Assembly (NCBI GenBank): GCA_038230515.1
Contig: JBBRND010000001.1
Coordinates: forward strand, 186,001-250,000
DNA length: 64,000 nucleotides
Reading direction: 5' to 3'
From: JAPLDB01 sp038230515
GTDB taxonomy: Bacteria > Bacteroidota > Bacteroidia > AKYH767-A > 2013-40CM-41-45
Position numbers and translations under genes: made by a program
Part shown: in pieces, positions 42,981 to 51,520 of the stretch
Layout: each line of letters opens with the position of its first letter
Position numbering within the stretch: position 1 is the stretch's first letter
The notes under the pieces: model-generated
Database searches by the model: none
Seen by the model: the letters and a program-made list of their open reading frames with translations, nothing else
What the model was told of the DNA's origin: nothing

Positions 42981-43832
42981 CTATTGAATAACTTTTATCC
43001 CTCGTATCCCAAAGTCAATGATGGTATCTCCATCAAGTGGTTCAAAATAATTCGGGTCGCTATGTTCGACCCACTCAAAAGATTTATTTGTTGAAACCGA
43101 AATTGTAATCGTTTTGCTTGGGGTTTTGTTAAAGTAAAGTCCCGGATTGATGGGGCAGGTAAGAACATACATTGAATTTGTTTGAACGGGCCATGAGTAA
43201 TGAAGGATGTTGGGTTGTGTAAGGGATCCTTGCGGAGTTTGGCCATGAAGTAAGGTGCCAAAGCCCGAAGTATCAACTTCTAAAAACCACTCTCCTTGAT
43301 ACCGTGAAGAATCATTTCTAATAATGCTATCGCCAATTTGAGATGGATACAGGCCAGTGTGTGTTTTTAGAAAAGACAACATTGTTCCAGTAACGATATC
43401 GCCATTTATTTTACATTTAACCGAGACGTTCTGATAAGAAAAATAAATACGCAGCCAATGAAATGTCGTTTGCGTTTCTCCGGGCATGTACATAGTTAAA
43501 TCAAGGGAGCCATTATTCATAAATAAATTTTCCTCGCTTAAAAGGGTTTTGCCGTATCCGTAAGCGGTTAGGGAGTCCTCAAGAAACTCTATTTCATTGA
43601 TTGCTATTTGATTGTAAATAGGAGTTTGTACACTGTGTCCACCCGGAATAACAGATAGGCCACCGTTGTTATCCAAGCGATCTTGAATAGAGTCAAATTT
43701 TATAATAAAATGTAATGCTGTTTGGTACGGATAACGACCATCGGGTGGGGAATCGTCTGTTCTTCTGCAGGACAGAATTAGAAGTATTAATGGAATCAAA
43801 AGAAAGATAAAATTGTATTTGCGAGAAGACAT
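42981..43832 (-). CDS. Hypothetical lipoprotein, 283 residues
   Basis: Lipoprotein signal (LLIPLILLILSCRRTDD, lipid Cys ~22). The mature part is predicted to be all beta (FIIKFDSIQDRLDNNGGLSV, HFIIKFDS, FHWLRIYFSYQNVSVKCKIN, TITISVSTNKSFEWVE) and may bind a surface ligand; it is not a family I recognise. It converges with the HTH gene (12 bp between stops). TACCTTTG at 43845-43838 on the minus strand, 6 bp before the ATG, could be a -7 element of a nearly leaderless mRNA. Confidence 0.8.
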   Translation of the reverse strand: MSSRKYNFIFLLIPLILLILSCRRTDDSPPDGRYPYQTALHFIIKFDSIQDRLDNNGGLSVIPGGHSVQTPIYNQIAINEIEFLEDSLTAYGYGKTLLSEENLFMNNGSLDLTMYMPGETQTTFHWLRIYFSYQNVSVKCKINGDIVTGTMLSFLKTHTGLYPSQIGDSIIRNDSSRYQGEWFLEVDTSGFGTLLHGQTPQGSLTQPNILHYSWPVQTNSMYVLTCPINPGLYFNKTPSKTITISVSTNKSFEWVEHSDPNYFEPLDGDTIIDFGIRGIKVIQ

Positions 43833-43837
43833 GAAAC

Positions 43838-43845
43838 CAAAGGTA
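43838..43845 (-). promoter_or_regulatory. Possible -7 element TACCTTTG before the lipoprotein at 43832
   Basis: Matches TAnnTTTG on the minus strand, only 6 bp from the ATG, so the message would be almost leaderless. Confidence 0.4.
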
Positions 43846-43872
43846 GTGAGATTATTCTCGAAGGTTCGAAAA

Positions 43873-44781
43873 TCATTGAATACTTCTTTTCCTTCTCACC
43901 GCAATATTCGAACTCACCAGATACACTCCCAGGAAAATAAGCAATGCCGAAAATATTTTCATTCCGGAAATAGAATCGTTGCCGGTGCTGATAGCTATAA
44001 TTGCTGTGAGCAACGGTTGCAGATAGATATAAGCGCTAACCACTGCCGGGCTTAATTCTTTCAAAGCATATACATTTAACAGGTAGGCAAGAAACGTGGT
44101 GAAGAAAATAACGAAGAAGAGAAAAAAGAAAAGCTGCGGAGTAAATGTTTGCCATTGCACCTGCATAAGCTGTGAATAACCAAGCGGTATAATAAAGATC
44201 ATGGAAAAAGTAAACGTCCACCGCAGGATGGTAACGGTGTGATATTTTTTCATCAACGGTTTTACAAGCACAAGATAAGTGCCCCAGCTAAGTGCATTTA
44301 CAAAAATGAGCAGATCGCCAAACGAATTGTCTTCTTTTCCTCCGGCATTTAAGCTGCTGCCCAGCATAAGTGTGGCAGCGCCCGCAAAGCCGATGAAGAT
44401 TCCAACTGTTCGCACCCATGTAATTTTTTCTTTGATAAGAAAACTTGCTACCAGCACTACTAAAATAGGAGTAGTAATCATCATGATAGCTGCGCTGATG
44501 GGCGATGTTAAGCTTAGTCCTTTGATGAAAAGAGTTTGATTAATAGTAACACCGAACAAACAAAGAAGAGCCAGGCGCGGAAGATCTCTCCTGTCTGTTT
44601 TTTCTTTGACAAAAAATAAATCTGTTAGCCAGAACAACGGCACTGCTCCAAGCCCGCGCATCAACACCAGTGCAAACGGCCCGATGTGATCACGCAACAG
44701 AATTTTTGCAACCACAAAAGTGATGGCATAGATTACTTGCGAAATGAGAAGGTAAACGTGAGCTTTGGTTGTGCCTGTCAA
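43873..44781 (-). CDS. EamA family (DMT superfamily) permease
   Basis: 302 residues with ten membrane helices in two EamA repeats. Typical parts are FVVAKILLRDHIGPFALVLM, FGVTINQTLFIKGLSLTSPI near the end of repeat 1 and LKELSPAVVSAYIYLQPLLT in repeat 2. These proteins export amino acids or other metabolites; substrate unknown. Located in the cytoplasmic membrane. Monocistronic or with the arsC-like gene 50 bp downstream. Confidence 0.92.
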   Translation of the reverse strand: MTGTTKAHVYLLISQVIYAITFVVAKILLRDHIGPFALVLMRGLGAVPLFWLTDLFFVKEKTDRRDLPRLALLCLFGVTINQTLFIKGLSLTSPISAAIMMITTPILVVLVASFLIKEKITWVRTVGIFIGFAGAATLMLGSSLNAGGKEDNSFGDLLIFVNALSWGTYLVLVKPLMKKYHTVTILRWTFTFSMIFIIPLGYSQLMQVQWQTFTPQLFFFLFFVIFFTTFLAYLLNVYALKELSPAVVSAYIYLQPLLTAIIAISTGNDSISGMKIFSALLIFLGVYLVSSNIAVRRKRSIQ

Positions 44782-44831
44782 GAGAAAAAGTTATTCGTTA
44801 AGCGTTATTAGCTATTCGGAGTGGAGACCAA

Positions 44832-45185
44832 TTATTTTTTCAATGCCTCTTTAGCGGCTGCTACATTTTTAGGCGAATTGCCGATAAAAATTTTATCGTT
44901 TAGAATAATAACGGGGCGTTTCAGAAAAGTATATTCCTGAAGAATGTACTTGCGGTAATCTTTTTCAGTCAGGTTCATTTCATTCAATTTGAGTGCGCGG
45001 TATTTTAATGCAACACGGCTGAACAATGCTTCATAACTTCCCGCAAGTGTTTTCATTTCGTCAAGTTGCGTGGGAGTGATGGACTCTGTTTTTATGTCCT
45101 GCATCAACACATCCTTGCCGGGTTTTATTTCCTTTAAAATTCTGTGACACGTTGTACAAGTACCAAGGTGATATATTTTTTTCAT
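44832..45185 (-). CDS. ArsC/Spx family thioredoxin-fold protein
   Basis: 117 residues, the usual length of the ArsC/Spx/MgsR family. The N-terminal IYHLGTCTTCHRILKE has a CxxC motif at 10-13, as in Spx and YffB-type proteins; canonical arsenate reductase has a single Cys there. FLKRPVIILNDKIFIGNSPK is the conserved second half with cis-Pro. It may be a redox regulator or a glutathione/thiol-dependent reductase rather than an arsenate enzyme. It is 29 bp downstream of the Cdd1-like gene. Confidence 0.85.
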   Translation of the reverse strand: MKKIYHLGTCTTCHRILKEIKPGKDVLMQDIKTESITPTQLDEMKTLAGSYEALFSRVALKYRALKLNEMNLTEKDYRKYILQEYTFLKRPVIILNDKIFIGNSPKNVAAAKEALKK

Positions 45186-45214
45186 AACAATTTCTCCGGC
45201 AGTTTAATTCAACA

Positions 45215-45520
45215 TTATCTTTTGTCCATCCAGTTCCACCATTTCAGTTTCTCTTTGTCGTGTTTCGAGTTCGATGCAAAGTAAACCGCACATCTGAAAA
45301 CATACAACAGACAACGATCCTGAACCACTCCAACATACTTGTTGCTCTTGTGGTAAAGTTTTTTGGGATTTTTATCAATGAGATCCGAAATTTTTGTGAT
45401 TCCGATTTTCCATAAGTCATTTGCGATGGATTTTCCTACTCCCGGAATCTTTCTCAACTCTCTCAAGGACTCTTCTTTTTGTGTTTGCGTATTTTTATGA
45501 ATGACGTTTGTCTGTTTCAT
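45215..45520 (-). CDS. Helix-hairpin-helix protein, Cdd1 ('pathogenicity locus') family
   Basis: 101 residues. LRKIPGVGKSIANDLWKIGI is a helix-hairpin-helix, the non-specific DNA-binding motif, followed by ISDLIDKNPKKLYHKSNKYVG and RCLLYVFRCAVYFAS, which match the Cdd1 family. The C-terminus is basic and aromatic (KWWNWMDKR). Function of the family is not established. Same direction as the neighbours on both sides (21 and 29 bp gaps). Confidence 0.85.
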   Translation of the reverse strand: MKQTNVIHKNTQTQKEESLRELRKIPGVGKSIANDLWKIGITKISDLIDKNPKKLYHKSNKYVGVVQDRCLLYVFRCAVYFASNSKHDKEKLKWWNWMDKR

Positions 45521-45541
45521 TCTTCAATCTAAACCCTAAAT

Positions 45542-45946
45542 TCATTTTAAGTTTTCAATATTCTGAAAAATAATTTTGCTTTTACCTTCATCGTTGATGA
45601 AAAGAAACGTTTGTTGAACAGTCAGCTTTTCGCACTTCACTTTGTATTTCAGTTCAAGTTGATTTAACCCCTTGTCGCTGTCATACGCTTCTTTCGCACT
45701 CAAAAACTCAAATGACTGAATGGCTCCCATCGTTTCTTTCAATTGTTTAAACCGTTCTGTTTTTGTTTCCACCGATTCACTTTCGTTCGAGAGATCGGAA
45801 TAATATTTATTGAGATCAGAATAGTTTTCACTCTTCAGATCGTTGAGCAAACCCTCCGCCATTTGCCGCGCTTCGGGTTGATTTACTTTGAGTGCGCACG
45901 AGGAGAAAAATAGAAGCAGTGAAATGATGCAATAGTTTTTTTTCAT
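45542..45946 (-). CDS. Hypothetical lipoprotein (DUF3887/DUF4019-like)
   Basis: 134 residues from ATG 45946 (MKKNYCIISLLLFFSSCALK, lipid Cys ~17); an earlier in-frame ATG at 45967 adds seven polar residues and is less likely. The mature part (ARQMAEGLLNDLKSENYSDL, FKQLKETMGAIQSFEFLSAK, KCEKLTVQQTFLFIND) looks like the small NTF2-like lipoproteins in DUF3887/DUF4019. Role unknown. It lies 27 bp downstream of rnr and is probably co-transcribed with it. Confidence 0.78.
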   Translation of the reverse strand: MKKNYCIISLLLFFSSCALKVNQPEARQMAEGLLNDLKSENYSDLNKYYSDLSNESESVETKTERFKQLKETMGAIQSFEFLSAKEAYDSDKGLNQLELKYKVKCEKLTVQQTFLFINDEGKSKIIFQNIENLK

Positions 45947-45973
45947 AATGAGATTGTTTTTAATCAACGGTAT

Positions 45974-48325
45974 TCACCTTCTCCTTTTGCCTTTTCGTTC
46001 ACGCGAATGTTCTCTTCCCTTCAACGGTTTATCTCCGTCATCAAACCGTCTGTGCTTTTGATTTCTCGCAGGCGCTTCTCCGTTTTCATTCATCAATTTG
46101 AAATCAATTTGCTTCCTGAGCAGATCGCATTTGGCAACCTGCACTTTCACGGTATCGCCCATGGTGTAAACTTTTTTCGTGCGCGCACCAACAACGCAAT
46201 AGTTGGTTTCATCAAACTCATAAAAGTCATCATCAAGATCGCGCAGGCGAATCATGCCTTCACATTTGTTCTCTACGATTTCCACAAACAATCCCCACTC
46301 TGTAACTCCGCTGATGATGCCGTCAAAAACTTGTCCGAGTTTATCTTGCAGAAACTCCACCTGCTTGTATTTGATAGACGCGCGCTCAGCTTCCGAAGCA
46401 CGAATTTCCATTTGCGTACTGTGCTTGCATTGCGCTTCGAGAAGTTCGGCATCTGCACCTTCATCGCCTCGCAAATAATATTCAAGCAGACGATGTACAA
46501 GTACATCAGGATACCTGCGGATGGGTGAAGTGAAGTGCGTGTAATATTCACAAGCCAATCCATAGTGCCCGATATTTTCAGTCGTGTAAATTGCTTTGCT
46601 CATGGTGCGCACCGCAAGTTGTTCCAAAACATTTTGTTCTTTTTTGCCGCGAAGGTCACGCATGAGTCCATTCAATGAATGTGAAATTTCTTTTTCGTTG
46701 CCAATCTTTAGTTTGTAGCCCCACTTGCCGGCAAAGCGCGCAAAGTTTTGCAACTTGTCGCTCACGGGTGAATCGTGAATGCGATATACAAATGCGCGCG
46801 AGCCAACAGCAACTTCTGTTTTCTGCTGATTGTTTTTTGTTCTCAGCTTTTCTCCTTTCAATTGATGAGTTTTGCCTGCCCACTCTGCCACACTTCTGTT
46901 TGCGAGGAGCATAAACTCTTCAATCAGTTTATTCGCGTCTTTATTCTCTTTGAGATAAACACCGAGCGGTTTTCCTTTTTCGTCCAGCTTAAATTTTACT
47001 TCCGCTTTCTCAAATGCAATCGCACCTTTCTTGAAACGCTCTGCCCTTAACTTCTTGGCAAGTTCCTGCATCGTTAATATTTCTTCTGCAAAGGGTCCTT
47101 GCCCGGTTTCAATTACCTGCTGCGCTTCATCGTAATGAAAACGCTTGTTGGAATGAATTATTGTTTTTCCGAACCACTGCTTAAGCACTTCCCCTTTGCT
47201 GTTTAGTTCAAACACGGCAGAGAAACATAACTTGTCTTCCTGCGGACGAAGCGAACAAACACCATTAGAAAGTTTTTCGGGCAGCATGGGAATGACACGA
47301 TCAACCAAGTAAACTGAAGTGCCACGCTCGTATGCTTCCTTATCGAGAAAACTTCCCGGGCGGATGTAGTGCGAAACATCGGCAATGTGAACTCCGATTT
47401 CAACATTTCCGCTGTCGAGTTTGCGAAATGAAAGTGCATCATCAAAATCTTTTGCATCAATCGGATCAATGGTGAAGGTGGTTACTGAACGAAAATCTTT
47501 CCGCTTCGCGATTTCTTTTTGATCAATCGCTTCAGCAATCCCTTCCGATTCTTTTTCCACGCGCTCGGGAAACTCAAGCGGGAAGCCAAACTCAGCAAGG
47601 ATGCTGTTCATCTCAACATCGTTGTCGCCAGGCCAGCCGATGATGGCTTTTATCTTACCGATCGGGTTTTTTGCGCCCTTCTGCCAATCAATCATTTCAG
47701 CAACTACTTTCTGTCCCTGCTTTGCATCGCCCATTTTATCTCCGGGAATAAAAATATCAACGTGCATCCGTTGGCTGTCGGGTACCACGAATGCATAGTT
47801 GTCACTTAACTGAACCTTTCCTACAAACTCAGTTTTTGCACGCTTTAGAACTTCCACCACTTCGCCTTCCATGCGCTGATTGTTTCGTTTCGCATAGAGA
47901 TAAATTTTTACACGATCACCGTTCAACGCATTCTTAACATTGTTTGCTGCAATTACAATATCATCTTCGTCATTCTCGCTCAGCAGATAAGCAGCCCCGG
48001 TTGCCTTAATATCAATGATGCCTTCCAGGTAAGCATGTTTCGGTTTCATCTTGAACTTGCCCAGTTCAGTTTCAATCAGATCTCCTTTTGCAACCATTTC
48101 ATTCAGTAATGAGATGGTGGCCTCTTTCAATTCATCGTATAAATCCCCAACGGATACATAATCCGGATTTTGCTTACGCATATATTCAACTACCTGCGGC
48201 TTAGTTTGCTTTCCAAGCTGCTTGTGATTAAACGTGCGGTTCGGATGCTGATTAAATATCTTGTACAACTCACCGGCAAGAAAACTCATGAACTGATTTT
48301 CCTCTTTTCTTTTCTTCTTACTCAT
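45974..48325 (-). CDS. rnr: Ribonuclease R
   Basis: 783 residues. An N-terminal winged-helix region and two cold-shock domains (~65-235), the RNB catalytic domain (~265-590) with the Mg-binding Asp cluster in TIDPIDAKDFDDALSF, RPDVLVHRL-like end (PIRRYPDVLVHRLLEYYL), an S1 domain (~630-715; GIISGVTEWGLFVEIVENKC) and a basic tail (HSRERKGKRRR). It degrades structured RNA 3' to 5' in the cytoplasm. Confidence 0.96.
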   Translation of the reverse strand: MSKKKRKEENQFMSFLAGELYKIFNQHPNRTFNHKQLGKQTKPQVVEYMRKQNPDYVSVGDLYDELKEATISLLNEMVAKGDLIETELGKFKMKPKHAYLEGIIDIKATGAAYLLSENDEDDIVIAANNVKNALNGDRVKIYLYAKRNNQRMEGEVVEVLKRAKTEFVGKVQLSDNYAFVVPDSQRMHVDIFIPGDKMGDAKQGQKVVAEMIDWQKGAKNPIGKIKAIIGWPGDNDVEMNSILAEFGFPLEFPERVEKESEGIAEAIDQKEIAKRKDFRSVTTFTIDPIDAKDFDDALSFRKLDSGNVEIGVHIADVSHYIRPGSFLDKEAYERGTSVYLVDRVIPMLPEKLSNGVCSLRPQEDKLCFSAVFELNSKGEVLKQWFGKTIIHSNKRFHYDEAQQVIETGQGPFAEEILTMQELAKKLRAERFKKGAIAFEKAEVKFKLDEKGKPLGVYLKENKDANKLIEEFMLLANRSVAEWAGKTHQLKGEKLRTKNNQQKTEVAVGSRAFVYRIHDSPVSDKLQNFARFAGKWGYKLKIGNEKEISHSLNGLMRDLRGKKEQNVLEQLAVRTMSKAIYTTENIGHYGLACEYYTHFTSPIRRYPDVLVHRLLEYYLRGDEGADAELLEAQCKHSTQMEIRASEAERASIKYKQVEFLQDKLGQVFDGIISGVTEWGLFVEIVENKCEGMIRLRDLDDDFYEFDETNYCVVGARTKKVYTMGDTVKVQVAKCDLLRKQIDFKLMNENGEAPARNQKHRRFDDGDKPLKGREHSRERKGKRRR

Positions 48326-48594
48326 CTATAAAATTTTTGATGAAGGTACGCGTGAAGTGTCAAGCAGAGATGAAGCAAAAAATATTTTTTCAGCACTGCA
48401 ACACTCTGTTTGCGTTTTTCGTTCTAACTGCTCACAACAGTTCATCAACTTCCCCCACTTATTTCCAACTTTAATTTCGTCATTTGCATTTGTTGAAAAG
48501 AAAGCTCAAAAGCTTTCTGTAAATGCACACTATCTTATTACATCCCTGTTTACTTTTACTCCGTCATAATTTTAAACTCAAATAACTATATCAA

Positions 48595-49491
48595 ATGGAA
48601 AACAACGAAGATCAAAAAAAGAGTAGAAGCACTCTTTGGGTCATTTTACTTTTAATTTCTGCCATACTGAACATTTACCAGTGGCGCAATCACACAACAA
48701 CCATTAACTCTTATGAAGAGAAGGTGGATACGCTCATTATCGAGCGCGTGAATGTGGAGAAAGAACTTTCAGAAACGAAATCGGAACTGAACAAGTACCA
48801 GGGCATTTCTGCGAACCTCGACAGTTTGCTTAACGAAGCGAACGGAAAGATCAGTACATTGGAAGAAAACGTAAAAAAGATTACGCGCTCCAACAAAAAT
48901 GCATTGGCAATGAACGAGGATCTGAAAACTCAATTGAAAGACCTTCAGGCATTGCGTGATGAATATCTTAACCGCATTGATTCACTTATGACCGCTAACA
49001 AGCAACTGACAGAAGATAAGCAGCAACTTACGAGCACGGTGGAAACATTATCAAAGAATCTTGAATCAACAGTTAATACTGCTTCTGTGTTAAAGGCAGA
49101 GTATTTTAAAACGCAATCATTCAAACGCAGGGGTTCAGGCAAGTTTGTTGAAACTTCAATGGCAAAACGCACGCACAAATTAAATATATGTTTTGATGTG
49201 CTTGACAATAAAATTGCAAAGCAGGGAGAGCGTACTGTGTATTTGAAGATTACCGAGCCGGGCGGCAAAGTGATGGGTAACCGCAGCGAAGGAAGTAATT
49301 CATTCAAACTTGCGAGTGGAGAAGAATCACTGTTTACCTCAAGCACCAGCATGACTTACACAGGCGCAAAGCAAAATATATGCGTGGCATACGAGGAACA
49401 AAAAGATAAAATGTTCCCTTCGGGCACATACCTGATTGAGGCATACGTTGACGGAAATCTTGCGGGAGCAAGTTCTTATGTGATGAAATAA
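48595..49491 (+). CDS. Membrane-anchored coiled-coil protein, unrecognised
   Basis: 298 residues. A short charged N-terminus, one membrane helix (TLWVILLLISAILNIYQW, ~14-31), a coiled coil of ~125 residues (YEEKVDTLIIERVNVEKELS, TANKQLTEDKQQLTSTVETL), then ~120 residues of predicted beta sandwich (AKRTHKLNICFDVLDNKIAK, GERTVYLKITEPGGKVMGN). The layout suggests a periplasmic stalk with a globular head. No family recognised. Transcribed alone and followed by a good terminator; array D begins ~190 bp after its stop. Confidence 0.85.
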   Translation: MENNEDQKKSRSTLWVILLLISAILNIYQWRNHTTTINSYEEKVDTLIIERVNVEKELSETKSELNKYQGISANLDSLLNEANGKISTLEENVKKITRSNKNALAMNEDLKTQLKDLQALRDEYLNRIDSLMTANKQLTEDKQQLTSTVETLSKNLESTVNTASVLKAEYFKTQSFKRRGSGKFVETSMAKRTHKLNICFDVLDNKIAKQGERTVYLKITEPGGKVMGNRSEGSNSFKLASGEESLFTSSTSMTYTGAKQNICVAYEEQKDKMFPSGTYLIEAYVDGNLAGASSYVMK

Positions 49492-49511
49492 TTTTGTCTT
49501 TTTAGAATATC

Positions 49512-49547
49512 AAAAGCCATCCTGAAAAGTTTCAGGGTGGCTTTTTT
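49512..49547 (+). terminator. Rho-independent terminator after gene 48595
   Basis: AAAAGCCATCCTGAAA, short loop, TTTCAGGGTGGCTTTTTT: about 15 paired bases with one G-T and a T6 tail, 20 bp after the stop. Confidence 0.88.
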
Positions 49548-50509
49548 GTATTTAATAGTGCGTGAGATTGGTGCGTAATGTGGTATTCAACTAAGGTGAT
49601 AAGGGAAAATGTATTATAGACATTGCTTATTGCACGGGAAATTAAGGAGGCGTTATTCTACAGCTACTTTTAGTGATGCAGAAACTTTGTTTCCGGCATT
49701 GCGATTGCTTGCGACAACGCTGACCTGACATTTTAGACCGCTGACGGTTGATGCGGAGACGCTGACGGTTCATATCAGACCATTGGCGGCTGATGTCAGA
49801 CCGCTGTCTTAACATTTGGGAACGCTGACAGTTGATTTATCGGGAATGACATGACATATCAGACCGGTGGCGATTGATGTGGCGCGATTGACATGACATA
49901 TTAGACCAGTGGCGACCAATATCAGATGGCTGTCTTAACATTTGGAGGGAGTGGCGATTGATATGCGGGAATTGACATGACATTTTGGACAGGTGACGGG
50001 GGGAAATGCACAATTCACAATGCACGATTCACAATTCACGATGCGAGATTCACAATTCGCGATATATAATAGGAGATGCACAATGCGAGATGGATAGTAG
50101 GAGATGCATAATGCAGGATGCACGATGGATGATTCATAGTAAAGAATGTGATGTTTGAGGTATGGGTTCGGAACGGAATTTCTTTTCCTTGGTTTTTGTA
50201 AGATAATTTCAGGATTGAAGAAAAAAGATTTTGAGGGAAGGAGAAAAGATGATGAATGAGAAAAACCTTACACCGGATTTTGGTGAGGGGAAAAAATATT
50301 TTGCGGGAAAATGAAAAGAAAACAGGTTTCAGAAAAGCAAAACTGACTTGTTTGACGAAAAAAAATGAAATTTAGTTCGCAATTCTTACAATGGGACAGG
50401 TTATCCTTTTCTGAATACTTTAGGATTTTTTTTGACTGCATCTTTGTATCGTGATTGTTGCAACATATCTTAAACAAAATTAAATTTCATTTTAAAAAAC
50501 AAAAACGTT
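49548..50509. other. 962-bp gene-free region with repeat array D
   Basis: Contains ~130 bp without recognisable structure, array D (49680-50162), and ~350 bp of A/G-rich sequence before the gene at 50510. Minus-strand frames 49837-50025 and 49935-50123 are open because of the repeats (MSCQSRH- and IVNCESC-type heptads) and are not credible genes. Bases 50163-50509 hold no feature I can name. Confidence 0.65.
49680..50162. repeat. Degenerate tandem repeat array D, 21-bp step (23 units), second half in 7-bp steps
   Basis: Starts at 49680, 49701, 49722 and so on to 50142 keep phase over 483 bp. In 49701-49994 two kinds of unit mix: one starting GACATGACATATTAGACC (49722, 49848, 49890, 49974), another starting GGCGATTGAT or GACGGTTGAT (49743, 49869, 49953), plus GTCTTAACATTTGG twice (49806, 49932). 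From ~50002 the same frame is filled by heptamers CACAATT, CACAATG, CACGATT, CGAGATG, GGAGATG. The array is the longest in the window. Confidence 0.9.
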
Positions 50510-51418
50510 ATGAACAAAAGACAAACAGCTAAATTCAATTCTTTCTTTGCTACAGAAATTCTTACTGCTGCTAATAACCTTGTGTGGGCTTTGCTGACTG
50601 CCTTCGGGAATGCTTTCGGGGTTTTGAAAACGAAGCTTGGTGATATAGAAGACCAGCTTGAGATACAGGAGAAGATTATTACTGGTTATGCTTCTGATAA
50701 GAGGATAAAGAGGCAGAGCATGACGGATGGTGCTATGAGGGCGAAGGGTGCAGTGCAGGCATACGCAAGCGACCAGAATGATATGACGTTGTATAACAGC
50801 GTTAATTATGCTGAGAGCAGCATTTTGTTTGGGCGAACTACTGCCTCGCGAACGAAAGCGCAGATAATACATGATGCTGCGGAGGGAATAATAGGAAGCC
50901 TGGCACCTTACGGATTGTTGCCTGCTGACCAAACGGATTATCAATTAAAGATTGATGCCTTTGCGGGTGTGATGAGCATGCCTAAGGAGCAGCGGGCATT
51001 GGTGGCTTCCGCTACTATGCAGATACGAAAACTGATGAAGGAATGCGATTCTATATTGAAGACCAAGATGGATAAGCTGATGGTTAACTTTAAAGCGATT
51101 GCTCCGAGTTTTTACAATAGTTATTTTAACACTCGGAAAATTGATAATGCTCCAACAAGTTTTACAGAGATACGGGCAACTGTAAAAAACAAGACTACGC
51201 AGGAGTTGCTGGAGGGTGTTGAGATGAAGGCAGAGAGTGGTGTGAAGGTTTATACTGATACGAGCGATGTAACGGGCACGGCAGATGTGAAGAAGATAAG
51301 CCCACTTACTTATACCGTAACGTTTACTATGGCTAGATTTGTGACGGTGGTGCTGACTAATGTTGACTTAAGCCCGGGTGAGTTGAAAAAATTAGCAGTG
51401 GAGATGATGCCAGTTTGA
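50510..51418 (+). CDS. Unrecognised cytoplasmic protein with C-terminal beta-sandwich domain (same layout as gene 22190)
   Basis: 302 residues. Residues 1-215 are helical (FFATEILTAANNLVWALLTA, KTKLGDIEDQLEIQEKIITG, QIRKLMKECDSILKTKMDKL), residues ~218-302 a beta-rich domain resembling a CNA-B or carboxypeptidase-regulatory fold (EIRATVKNKTTQELLEGVEM, SPLTYTVTFTMARFVTVVL). No signal peptide and no family recognised. By eye it shares little identity with gene 22190, but size, two-part layout, absence of export signal, isolated position, upstream 21-bp array and downstream hairpin are the same. Array D ends 347 bp upstream. Confidence 0.85.
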   Translation: MNKRQTAKFNSFFATEILTAANNLVWALLTAFGNAFGVLKTKLGDIEDQLEIQEKIITGYASDKRIKRQSMTDGAMRAKGAVQAYASDQNDMTLYNSVNYAESSILFGRTTASRTKAQIIHDAAEGIIGSLAPYGLLPADQTDYQLKIDAFAGVMSMPKEQRALVASATMQIRKLMKECDSILKTKMDKLMVNFKAIAPSFYNSYFNTRKIDNAPTSFTEIRATVKNKTTQELLEGVEMKAESGVKVYTDTSDVTGTADVKKISPLTYTVTFTMARFVTVVLTNVDLSPGELKKLAVEMMPV

Positions 51419-51457
51419 CCTCTCCCCCTGCCCCCTCTCCCAAGAGAGAGGGGAGAA
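51417..51457. repeat. REP-like hairpin after gene 50510
   Basis: CCCCTCTCCC-AAGA-GAGAGGGG within a C-rich block, starting at the stop codon. Same type as the elements at 29230-29316. Confidence 0.6.
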
Positions 51458-51461
51458 AGAC

Positions 51462-51496
51462 AAAAGCCCTGCGGTTAGGAACTGCAGGGCTTTTTT
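51462..51496 (+). terminator. Rho-independent terminator after gene 50510
   Basis: AAAAGCCCTGC, loop GGTTAGGAACT, GCAGGGCTTTTTT, 44 bp after the stop. Confidence 0.9.
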
Positions 51497-51520
51497 GCGG
51501 GGTGTCCGGGTCTATAAAAA

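Noticed and set aside
45215..45520. Virulence factor ('pathogenicity locus' family name)
   Set aside because: The family name is historical; the protein is a small helix-hairpin-helix protein found in many harmless bacteria.
48357..48569. 70-residue ORF upstream of the coiled-coil gene
   Set aside because: Low-complexity Ser/Phe-rich product in an A/T-rich leader, no start context.
49837..50123. Two minus-strand ORFs over array D (Cys/His-rich)
   Set aside because: The apparent Cys/His richness comes from CAT/GCA words of the repeat, not from a zinc-binding fold.
49680..50162. Diversity-generating retroelement template or variable region
   Set aside because: No reverse transcriptase and no adenine-biased template/variable pair; the repeats are non-coding.
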